Origin: Canna indica
Taxonomy: Eukaryota > Streptophyta > Magnoliopsida > Zingiberales > Cannaceae
Reading direction: 5' to 3'
DNA: 64,000 nucleotides
NCBI GenBank assembly: GCA_034359265.1
Contig: CP136890.1
Coordinates: forward strand, 77,835,501-77,899,500
Positions 23,421 to 33,386 of this stretch are shown here, piece after piece. Every line of letters starts with the position of its first letter. Within the stretch, counting starts at the first letter, position 1. A program made the position numbers and the translations under genes. The notes below the pieces were generated by a model, which saw only the letters and a list, made by a program, of their open reading frames with translations, ran no database searches and had not been told where the DNA came from.

Positions 23421-24544
23421 CTAAATATCGATTAATTCATCCGAATTACGATATTTAATAATGAAGTTATGAATTGTACAACACGCCAATACGATATTAT
23501 TTTGTCTTGCTAGCGGGTAATTCGGCATCATCTTTAATATCGAAAAATGTGTTTTCAATAGTCCAAAGCATCGTTCGATTACGTTCCGAACGGAGGAATG
23601 TCGTTGATTGAACAATTCTCTTTTTGTTGAGGGGACTCGCCTACGATAATCTGATCTATGGTACCTTTCACCACGATAAGGTGCCAAAAATCCAGATACG
23701 TTCGAATATCCCGCATCAACCACGTAGAATTCATCTAACATAAGGTAAGAAAAATTTCTATTAAAACCAAATCAACACTAAGGAAGTGATTACGTTGAGT
23801 TAAATTTACCTCCTATTGGCATAGGAAAATCTGAGTTAGGAGAATAAATAGTGTGGCTGAAAATACGCGCGTCATTCGCGCTTCCCTCCCAACCACTCTT
23901 TACGTAGGTGAATAGCATGTTGTGAGTGCATGATATCATTACATTTTGTGTAATGGTTCCTTTACGGCCCCGATATAAAGATGTCTTATTTATGGGAACA
24001 AATGCCGATATATGTGTCCCGTACATTGCCCCTATGCAATTCTACAAAAGGATTGTTCAAATGTTAGACAAATCCTATGGAATTATACATAAGGACTAGG
24101 AAATGATTTTACCTTAAAATAAGGGAACCACCTAAGAACTGCTGCAAGTGTCAACTTGAACCACTTGTAACACGTTTGAGTGGAGTGTTGATAGCGCTCC
24201 GCAACCACTCTCACTCGTTCATTATAACAAAGTGTATATAAAAACATTGCAATTGCTTCCTCCACAAATATATTTTGGTCTTTTAAGCCAAGTCTCCTAA
24301 GATCGGTGCATAATCTAAGGAATAGACTTGGCTCCATACGCAAATTCTCGTAGCATCGTACGGGACTATGTATTAACTCCTGCACATAGTCTGCACCTCT
24401 CAAAATTAAAGTGCGCACTGCTCTTCTTGGGGTTGGATTTTCTAATTCATCCAACTTATCCAATATATCCAACATGAGTAATAATACCAAGTCATCGAAA
24501 ATTTCTTCATCGCTATAAAATGTATGTGGAGGTTGATGACTCAT
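23421..24544 (-). pseudogene. PIF/Harbinger DDE transposase, catalytic Asp replaced
   Basis: Three exons: 24544-24113, 24041-23810, 23734-23421, giving 325 residues with GT-AG introns and consistent phase. Exon 1 starts MSHQPPHTFYSDEE and has the helix-rich N-terminus ending RWFPYFK. Exon 2 has NCIGAMYGTHI, where the family has D-G-T-H, so the first catalytic Asp is Tyr (TAC for GAC). WEGSANDARIF keeps the second Asp. Exon 3 has VVDAGYSNVSGFLAPYRGER and RHSSVRNVIERCFGLLK, which keeps the catalytic Glu. Exon structure is otherwise open. The protein should be unable to cut DNA. Upstream in the element lies the Myb/SANT partner. Confidence 0.85.
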
Positions 24545-24710
24545 TCTACGATAATTAAAAACTAAGTAAAAAATAATGCATGAAAACATAAAATAAACAA
24601 ATTAGAAATAAATTATTCATTTCAGTTCATAACCAAAGCATGAAAAAAATAAAATAAAGTATTCTTACACACATTGTTCAATCTGACATCATAAAAAATA
24701 AAATAAAGTG

Positions 24711-25658
24711 TCACCCATGCAAACTATGCATCCATTTCTTGAGTTGTTCATCATTCAATGACATAACAAGTGGTCGAGCATCTGGGTGCTCAACCAAGTA
24801 AGTCATTGTCTTAAACAAGTGAGCTTCAAGTTGCCCTTCCACACTAGTAATGCGTCCAACACAGTTTGGGATGCTATATGGATCCGGGGGTAATGTGCAC
24901 ACTGAAGCTGCATCACTTCGATGGGTTGCATAGTGATTTGAAATAAGTTCATACAGCTTTTTCTTCTCCTGTTCTAGAGTTGATCTCACCGATGATTCAC
25001 CTCGTTTGTTGCCGCGTGAGGAAATAGATGGACGTCTATCTACCTCCTCAACACTACCATCATCTTCCTCCACTAAGGGATCCTTCCCACGTACACCCGG
25101 ATTCAAATATTCATTCTCTAACATACGCTCTTCATCAGAATTTATTGGGGGTTGTGTTGATGATCGGGCCATTCCACCTGTTGCGGATTGATTTTAAAAT
25201 ATCAATTTCATCAAATTATGGTGTGGTGGTGGCCCGTTATTAAAGGGTTTGAAATAGTTTTTTGTCGTTCCTTTCTGCGCACGAAAAAAAATATTCTCAA
25301 ACCAACTAACTTAACCTCATTGATTAAATACAAAACAACATACCGATGAGTTGCACACTGTTTCATCGGCATCAATCTTCCCCGTGTCAGGATTCCATGT
25401 GACCCTGGTGTGGTTAATCAACTCTTGGAAATGCTTATATAAGCGAAGAAGCCGTATTTTTTTGGACTTACATTTCTCCACCCTGTAATTAGTCCCACAC
25501 TTCTCCTCCAATTTTTTACTAATATCTTTCCATACAGTCTTATCAAAATTGAGATTGCCTAATTCAGCTTGTCTATTATGCAAGAGGTACAAAAATTCTT
25601 CTGTGACATTCTTTGGCTAGAACTCTGACTTTTCCCTCGGATTCCGATGGCCACCCAT
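24711..25658 (-). pseudogene. Myb/SANT-like DNA-binding protein of the PIF element, premature stop
   Basis: Two exons. Exon 1 starts at 25658 (MGGHRNPREKSEF), then meets an in-frame TAG at 25619-25617. It resumes with EEFLYLLHNRQAELGNL, FDKTVWKDISKKLEEKCG, YKHFQELINHTRVTWNPDTG, the trihelix-like Myb/SANT domain that PIF elements pair with the transposase. A donor TCG|GTATGT lies near 25340. After an intron of about 140 bp the second exon continues (MARSSTQPPINSDEERM to the stop at 24711) with a Ser/Glu-rich middle and a helical C-terminus (LFKTMTYLVEHPDAR). Such proteins guide transposase to the TIRs. The early stop removes almost all of it unless translation restarts downstream. Confidence 0.75.
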
Positions 25659-25669
25659 ATGAAATATAC

Positions 25670-28310
25670 TAACAACATATACTAACAGTAACAAATATTG
25701 AACATATATTGATAGTGAAATAGTAATAAGAATAATGTAGCATAATAGGTACAACACAATATACTAACCAGTTCTAAGAATAGATGAATAAAATATAGCA
25801 TGATTTAATAAAACCATTCTTCAAAACATGAACACAATCAAACCAGAAACATAGCTAATGAAACCCTATACATTTAATAACAGTGATAACAGATTGCAAT
25901 ATGAACAATGATAACAGTGAACAAGCAATAAACATGCAATAATTGATACAAAAACCGAAGTCAAGCAATAACCAAAGGCATGCAACATATTACAAAAACA
26001 TGCAACAATATATCTACTAACAGATTGCATGATTAGCAGTGAACAAGCAATAACCGAAGTCAAGCAACATATTATAGAAACATGCAACATATTACAGAAT
26101 AATGACTAAGTTCAACCGTATGCAAAATGAAGCATAGATGGAAACCTTTGTAGTGAACAAGCAATAACCGAATTAAATGTTGATATAGTTCAGTAGAGTG
26201 GAACAAACAGATGAAAAGATAACTGATTAATAAATGAATTCATAAATGAAATATATGAACTCATTAACAAATAAATAGATGAACTCATATTAACAGTAGA
26301 TGAACTCATTAACCATCAAAGCAACCCATTAATAAAAAAAAAAGAACGGTAGATGAACTCATAAAATAGAACATATACATGAAAATATTAATAGCAAAGT
26401 GATAACAGAACAGTACATGAAAATATATTTGTAAACTACTGATAACAACAGTGATATACTAACCATAAGCAGTATAAACAAGTTGAACAACATATACTAA
26501 CCATAAGCAATATAAACAAGTTGAACAACATATAAAACAGTTACATAAATATACTAACCATAAGCAACATCATGCAGGATATCAAACAGTAAGATAACAT
26601 TAACAAAGAACAAAACAGAACCTCAAAGTATATTGATAAGTCCAAACTGATAAGATAAAAGAACATCAAAGTAACACATGCAAACTGATAAGAGAACATC
26701 GAAGTAATTGATAAGTCCAATAAAACAAGAACCTAGTGGAAACACAATGTACAACATCGATGTACAATATTTTATATGTAATCAAGAACTCATGAACAAA
26801 ATAAGTAAAAACCCTAAAATATGAACCTAGTGGAAACACAATGTACAACATCGATCAAGAACCTTTGAAAAGACACCATCTTGATAAAAAACCGAGTGTA
26901 AACAGTGTGTATAACAGGGATACTTAACTCTAGAGTAGAAATAAGCATAATCAAACCCATAAATAGGAACCCTAAAAAATAAACCCTAGATCAAGAAAAT
27001 GTTGAAAATACACCATCTCGACAAAAACAATGTATATATTAACATCATATACTAAAAATGAAGCAATATAAAAATGAATGAAGTGCATACTATTCCATAA
27101 AAGCATAATAACAATAGATGAGTGAAGCAACACAATGCGAAATGGAGAAGCCAAGGGAATAATCGGGAGACAAACCAATATATATACTAACAAATAATTG
27201 ATAACAGAACAAGATGAAAATAGATATGAAATAGATGAGCAATACAAAACAATGAATCAGGAAAGCAATGGAACTGATAACAGCTAATAGTAGATGAACT
27301 CAAAGTAACACATGAAATAGATGAACTCATATTAACAGTAGATGAAATCATTAACAAATAAATATGATACATGATTGAACATAGAATATACATATATGAT
27401 AACAGAACGGTACATGAACATGAGCCAAAACCCTAGATTGAACACATGAATCAGTAATAGGATGAACTCATTAACAAACAAATAGATGAACTCATATTAA
27501 CAGTAGATGTACTCATGCTAACAGTAGATGAACTCATTAACAAACAAATAGATGAACTTATATTAACAGTAGATGAACTCATTCATATTAATAGTGGATG
27601 AAATCATTAACAAATAAATATGATACATGATTGAACATAGAATATACATGAACAGAACAGTACATGAACACTAGCCAAAACCCTAGATTTGGCCAAGAAT
27701 GAAAGCATATCAGCCAAACCCTAGAGCCGAACAACATAGATAACACATTGAACATAGATAACAGTAGATGTCATAAATTGAAAATGTTGAAGAATAGAAA
27801 ACCCTAGAGCCGAACACATGAATCAGTAACAGGATGATATAGCTAGCAAATAATTGATAATATAATAGGATGAAAACAAATATGGAATAGATGAACAATA
27901 CATAATAATGAATCAAGAAAGCAATGGAACTGATAACAACTAACAGTAGATGAACTCAAAGTAACACATGAAATAGATGAAAAGATAACTGATACAACTT
28001 GTCTACTATACTGATTGAACATCAAAGTAACAAGTCAAGCATGAAAACAGTAGATAAACTAATACTAATTTATTGTCTGTCATACTAAGATCTAAGCAAA
28101 ATGAAGTCATGATCAACTCAAAGTAGATAAACTAATAAAAGAATCAATCCATCTATATTACTAAATAACCAGATATTAGAATGCAGTATTAACAGATCCA
28201 TGCAAGTAACAATTTATTGTCTGAATGCAGTAATAGAAAACAGTAGATAAACAAGTCAAGCATGAATGCGGTAACAAAAAACCAGAATAATATAACAACA
28301 ACAAGTATAC
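25670..28310. repeat. AT-rich non-coding part of the PIF element with diffuse repeats
   Basis: No gene seen. Short motifs recur throughout: AACAGTAGATGAACTCATTA and AACAAATAAATAGATGAACT (26,230-27,650), CATGCAACATATTACA (25,980-26,100), CTAACCATAAGCA (26,460-26,570). Looks like an expanded, slowly diverging satellite-like filler. Confidence 0.6.
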
Positions 28311-28575
28311 TTAGGATGAAACCCTAGATTCGAGAACAATAGCAAGCCAACTTAGGGCGAAATCCTAGATACGAGGAACAATAGAAAGTATACAGGGTGA
28401 AATCCTAGATCCGAGGAATAATAGCAAGTATACTTACGGTGAAACCCTAGATCCGAGGAACAATAGCAAGTATACTTAGGGCAAAACCCTAGATTCGAGG
28501 AACAATAGCAAGTATACAAGGTAAAACCCTAGATCCGAGGAACAATAGCAAGTATACTTAGGGCGAAACCCTAAA
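28311..28575. repeat. Minisatellite, 41-43-bp unit, six copies
   Basis: Units of the form AAACCCTAGATCCGAGGAAC followed by AATAGCAAGTATACTTAGGG. The AAACCCTAG core resembles plant telomere repeat, but the unit is far longer. Lies next to the GC-rich subterminal region of the PIF element. Confidence 0.85.
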
Positions 28576-29212
28576 TAACACTGCAGATAAAATAGACCAA
28601 AACCCTAGATACATCCGATGAAAACCTTGCGTGAAAAGTTCATACATAGCAACAACCGAAGAAGAAGAGAGGGTCGTCGGGCTAGATCTGACCGAGAAGA
28701 GAAGCTGAGGTCGTCGGGCCAAATCTAGCCGAGAAGAAGACAAAGGGGGGGATCGTTGGGCCATATCTGGCGGAGAAGAAGAAGAGGAAGGGTAGAAAGT
28801 ACCTCACGAGGAGATCTGATGATGAGGAAGGGAAGAAGACACGGGATTGTCGGGCTAGATCTAGTTGTCCCCGAGGGCGATTTTTTTCGCCAGAGGTGGT
28901 CGAACGAACGCGGGGATAAGATGTCGAGGAAGAGTGGTCGAACGCGTGGTTTTGTTCATTTTCACGAAACGGGCGGAAGAGTTGCACTTTATTTACAAGT
29001 ATGCCACCGCCCATTTCGAATTATTTTCGCGAAAACCCGAATTCTACTCGGAGTAGAATTCAGGCTTCATGTATAAAACCTAATTTCATGAAACCAAACC
29101 CGAGACTAGCTGCCAAACACGATTTCAACACCCAATTTCGATTTCGGGCGAAACGAAAACTCGAAACCGGGTGTAACAAACATGGCCTAAGGGATTAGCA
29201 TTGAGGAGGGAG

Positions 29213-29643
29213 TATAAAACCCCCTTCTCATAGCTTGTGGCTCCTATTTTTGGAGCCACCTAAAGAGTTGAGAAAGGGAGCCAGTCGCCAGCCCCCTTTC
29301 CCTCTTTCCCTTGGAGCCGCCGCCACCTCTGAGCCAAGCCGTCACTTGAGCCCGCCCTTCTCCTCCTCTCTTCTCTTCCTTTCCTTTGGATCCGAGTCGA
29401 GAGGAGTCAAGCCGCCTGCTTTCCCTTCCTCCCCTCTCTCTCTTCCTTCCCTTTGGAGCCAAGCTGAGAGGAGTCAGCCGAGCCAGCCCCTCTCCTTCTC
29501 CTCTCTCTCCCTCTCTCCAAGCCGCCGGCTTGGAGTGAGCCGCCGCCCTTGGATCCTTTTCTTAGATTGAGTCGCTGGCCTTTTGAAGCCGGAGTTGAGG
29601 GCCATCATCCGGGATTTCTTCCTTAGTTTTTCTTCTAATTAAG
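29213..29643 (+). promoter_or_regulatory. LTR promoter with spliced leader
   Basis: TATAAAA at 29213-29219 in a GGGAG context is followed by a CT- and GCCGCC-rich untranslated stretch. That stretch ends at a strong splice donor, TTAAG|GTGAGT (29643/29644). This looks like the transcription start and first non-coding exon of the solo LTR at 20392-36597. Downstream 29,644-30,423 is T-rich intron-like sequence with no gene. Confidence 0.55.
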
Positions 29644-30439
29644 GTGAGTGGTTTACCCTCTCTCTTCGGGATTTCAATCGAATTCTTGAAGCCGTTCTTG
29701 ACGGCTTGGTATTTGGGTTTCGTTTCTTGATTGTTTTTCACGTTCTTGCCATGTTTCCTTTGATATGTAATCTTGATCTATCCTCCTAGTTTGAGATTCT
29801 TGATTATGAGTTTCTTGTTTAGAATTAAATCTGTGATTTTTGGGTAGAAATTATGTGGCAGGATTAAGATCTTGATAATGACTAATTAGGGGTTCTTGAG
29901 AAGGGGATTCTTGATCTTAATGCTTGATTCTTGGTTTAAGTGTGTGAGTTCTTGTTAATCTTGATAAAAACATGATTTCTATGAATTAATTCCTGAGATC
30001 AGTATTATGTCCTAATGGTAATTTAGGTGTTAATTTTTGTTAATTTTCGGATTTAATTCTATAAGTATGCTGAAATTGTATGTTGCTAGAATTGTATGCT
30101 GAGATGATGAATCTGTGCTGATTTTAATTTGTTTGTTGTGGTGTGTGTATATGTGTGAATATACACTTTGGAAACTAGATTCGGGTTAGACACAACGGGT
30201 TTGGGCAGAACAGTAACTTAAAATAAAACCCTAATTGAGATTATCTAAATTTAATTATATAATTAAAATTGGATTAGGGGTAAGTATAATTTGTTATAAA
30301 CCAACTTATAAAGTATGCATGAAATAAAACCACACGAGTTCATGACATTACGGGTCTAAGGGATATGGGTCGGGTTTGGAGCGTTGAGACGCTTCATAAT
30401 GAGGACACCCCTAGGACACCGTACACTACTAGAAACTTG

Positions 30440-30725
30440 GTCTTCAGCAACGGCTATCAGCAATGGCCGCTCGAGCCGTTGCTATTTGCAACGGCTTTCT
30501 TACGGCCGCTCGAGCCGTTGCAGATATCTATATCTGCAACGGCGTTCTAACGGAAAACCGAGCCGTTGCTGATTATTTTAATTATAAGCAACGGCGTTCA
30601 TACGGATAGGCGAGCCGTTGCTGATGTTTTAATTTTCAGCAACGGCTTACTAACGGATAAGTGAGCCGTTGCTGATAATAAATTATCAACAACGGCTTTC
30701 TAACGGGCGAGTGAGCCGTTGCTGA
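30440..30725. repeat. 5' subterminal repeats of the CACTA element
   Basis: About eleven copies of the core CAACGGC/GCCGTTG in both orientations, spaced roughly 20-35 bp. Such arrays are the binding sites of TnpA-type proteins in En/Spm. Confidence 0.85.
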
Positions 30726-31186
30726 TAAGTTTATATAGGGCACGCAGCCGCGCCCGATCCTTCTTCCTCCCGCTGCTGCCGCCGCCGCTCCTGCCGACAC
30801 CGCTCGTCGCTGCTGCCGCTGCTGCCGACGCCGACGCCTCTCGCCGACGCCTCTCGCCGCCGCGCCGCTGCCGCTACTGCCGGTATGTTGATCGGCCGGC
30901 CTATACCGTTTCGGCCGGAGATGTTAAAATCCGACCGAAACCCTATTTCTAGGGTTTCGGCCGGCGGCGGTCGGACTATGGCCGCCGCCGGACCTTCTAC
31001 AATGGCCGGACAGTGTGTCCGGCCACTGTACGCCGGCGCCGGAGGGTGGACTCCGGCGCCGGAATATATATATATATATATATTTATTGTTTTGAAATTG
31101 ATAATTAATTATTTTATAAATGTTAATTAATTGTTTAGATTAATTGTTTAATTTGTTAGATTAATTATTAGGGTTTAGATTAATTT
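30726..31186. other. CACTA leader, GC-rich then AT-rich
   Basis: 30,730-31,060 is rich in CCGCCG and GGCCGG; several ATGs occur but there is no recognisable protein. An (AT)n tract lies near 31,064-31,083. Confidence 0.5.
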
Positions 31187-31420
31187 CGGACGCGCGCCGG
31201 AATCGTCCACTTCGGACGCGTGCCGGAATCGTCCAATTCGGACTCGCGCCGGAATCGTCCACTTCGGACGCGCGCCGGAATCGTCCAATTCGGACTCGCG
31301 CCGGAATCGTCCACTTCGGACGTGCGCCGGAATCGTCCAATTCGGACTCGCGCCGGAATCGTCCACTTCGGACTCGCGCCGGAATCGTCCACTTCGGACG
31401 CGCGCCGAAATCGTCCAATA
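31187..31420. repeat. 26-bp minisatellite, nine copies
   Basis: Exactly nine 26-bp units (234 bp) of the form CGGACKCGCGCCGGAATCGT plus CCAMTT. Units ending CTT and ATT tend to alternate, so part of the array behaves as 52-bp dimers. It is open in several frames on both strands only because the unit lacks stop codons. Confidence 0.93.
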
Positions 31421-31631
31421 TGGACTCGAACTGTCTCGAAACATTTAGAAAATAATCATCCATCCGACGAGTTGATATGTTTCACGTACGCATCGACGAA
31501 TCGGATATGATTTAACAAAACCTTAGATCCGTTCGGGGATTGTATGTTCGTGTAAAAGAAGTAGATGATCTTTTATACGACGTATAATTCTTGAATTGTC
31601 CCTGATTGGACAATTTGGGAATATAGTTATT

Positions 31632-31811
31632 TGTACTGCACTTACGTTTTTATTTTAACTGTTAACTAATTATTCTAAATTTCGGCAACATCTCTCTTGT
31701 TCTCCGATACGCGCCCAGATGATATGCGTATTCGGAGAACTGTAGGGAGATGCTGTCGAAATTTAGAATAATTAGTTAACAGTTAAAATAAAAACGTAAG
31801 TGCAATACGAA
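31632..31811. repeat. 180-bp imperfect palindrome upstream of TNP2
   Basis: The left arm (31632-31712) and right arm (about 31728-31811) are reverse complements with few mismatches. Both carry TTAACTGTTAACTAATTATT or its complement, and TTCTCCGA/TCGGAGAA. The loop is about 15 nt. It lies in the leader some 80 bp before the TNP2 start. Confidence 0.9.
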
Positions 31812-31889
31812 TAACATAAATCCCGAATGGAATAGGACAATCTCACCTAAAGACATTAACCAAAGAAATTGTCATTGATTGACAGAATC

Positions 31890-33309
31890 ATGTCGGCTGA
31901 TCGAAGTTGGATGTACCGACGTCTTGATCGTGGAGCTTTAACGAATGAGTTTCGATTAGGCGTAACGTACTTCCTAAATTTCGCCTATTCGAATCGGAAT
32001 TTCGTTAGCATGGGTGATCAAATCCGATGTCCGTGCCGCATTTGTTCGAATGGACGATTTTTGGATCGGGAGACTGTCACTCTGCATCTATATACCAAAG
32101 GATTTGCACCAAGATATTTTCTATGGACTTGTCACGGGGAGTCACGGGGAGTCACGCGAAGTCGGGACGTCGAGCAATCCTGTCCTTCAGACATATGGTG
32201 AATCTTCCTCTGCTGGTGCTTCTTCATCCGGTCAATGTAATCCCTATAGAACTATGATACTTGATAGTCTTGGGGGTCAATTCCGCCTGAATGATAATGT
32301 TGATCGGCCAGTTCTTCAGACATCAATCCCACCAGATACTACAGCGGTTGATATCACAGAAGTAGGGGCTGCGGTAGAGATTGAATTACCGAATAAAGAA
32401 GCTGCAGAATTTTACGAGATGTTGAAAGCTGCCGATGAATCTTTGTATGAGAATTGTCCTAAATACACTAGGTTTTCAGCAATGACACAGCTCTTAAACA
32501 TCAAGGCCGATTGTAATATCAGCGGAGTTGCGTATGATCGGATTGCTGGATTGATTAATGGAATGCTGCCTACTGATAACAAGTTTGAGCCTACTTTTTA
32601 TAAGACTAAAAAGCTAATGAGAAAATTGGGGCTTGGGTACGAAAAAATACACGCGTGCCAAAATAACTGCATTTTATATTATAAAGAAAATGTGCAGTTG
32701 GATAAATGCCCTGTATGTCAACACCCTCGTTACAAGGAGAAGAAATCGGTCCGCGTGAAAGGGACAACCTATGTTGAATGTGATATGGATTTCTATGGAC
32801 TAGTGGAAGAAGTGATAGAGTTGCACTACTTCGGCTTGAAATCAGTGTTCCTATTTAGATGTCATTGGTTCGATACAACAGAAAGGGGCATGAAAGTTCA
32901 TCAAAAATACAAACTTGTTGAGGTTAATTACAAATCGAAATTGGCAGCAAATGAGCCATTTATATTGGCATCACAAGCCGAACAAGTATATTACGCGAAG
33001 TATCCGGCTCGAAATAAAGATAGAGCAGATTGGCGTGTAGTCTGTAAGACAAAAGGTAGAGGAAAAATTGATCCGATAGTAGGAGAAAATGATCCTCCTG
33101 GTTTCTATCAAGAAGATGATCTTCCTGCTGTGGATCGTATTATTCCAATACTCGAGGATGCAGACACAACGTCAATTCAATTAGAAGTTGAATATGCTGA
33201 TGATGACGATCATGAAATTGAGGAAGCTGGAGATGAAGAAGATGACGAAGAGGAAGAAGAGGAAGAAGAAGAAGAATTCGAAGACTATTATTCAGATGAT
33301 GAGGAATAA
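31890..33309 (+). pseudogene. TNP2-type CACTA transposase, core deleted, fused to DUF4216
   Basis: Start MSADRSWMYRRLDRG. The Transpos_assoc domain follows (CPCRICSNGRF, LHLYTKGFAPRYFLW). At 32131-32150 a 10-bp repeat, GTCACGGGGA, is present twice and shifts the frame. Reading then resumes with NKEAAEFYEMLKAADESLY, the usual TNP2 linker, and the zinc cluster ACQNNCILYYKE/LDKCPVCQHPRYK. At about 32745-32765 the sequence jumps straight to DUF4216, normally C-terminal: VECDMDFYGLVEEVIELHYFG, LFRCHWFD, PFILASQAEQVYYAKYP. The Transposase_21 catalytic region between is absent, with the frame kept. The C-terminus is a long Glu/Asp run. The product, if made, could bind but not cut. Confidence 0.85.
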
Positions 33310-33386
33310 TTGTAAAGTATATATATTTTATTAAATATATCTCTACTATTTATACAATAATCTGATTATATGTCTGTTCGACAGAT

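Larger units (their letters stand above)
20729..29187 (-). mobile_element. PIF/Harbinger transposon, 8459 bp
   Basis: TIRs GGGCGCGTTTGTTAGCG (left) and, reverse-complemented, GGCCATGTTTGTTACACC (right). They are flanked by the 3-bp TSD TAA (20726-20728; 29188-29190), as usual for PIF/Harbinger. Subterminal TTTCGTTTCG-type motifs occur on both ends. It encodes, in order on the minus strand, a Myb/SANT-like protein, a DDE transposase and a GRF zinc-finger protein. The remaining 60% is non-coding, AT-rich and repetitive. The transposase and Myb genes carry lesions. Confidence 0.88.

Noticed and set aside
26930..28600. Interstitial telomere array (AAACCCTAG copies)
   Set aside because: The 7-bp motif is embedded once per 41-43-bp unit and is not tandem as TTTAGGG.
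28558..29076. ORFs on both strands in the GC-rich right end of the PIF element
   Set aside because: No recognisable domains; biased composition; within subterminal sequence.
29235..29570. 111-codon ORF, Ser/Pro/Leu-rich
   Set aside because: Sits in the CT-rich untranslated leader of the LTR promoter; no motif.
31187..31420. Regularly spaced short repeats, CRISPR-like at first sight
   Set aside because: The 26-bp units are directly adjacent with no unique spacers, in a plant CACTA element.
31161..31510. Overlapping ORFs of 70-100 codons on both strands
   Set aside because: They are translations of the 26-bp minisatellite, which has no stop codons in most frames.
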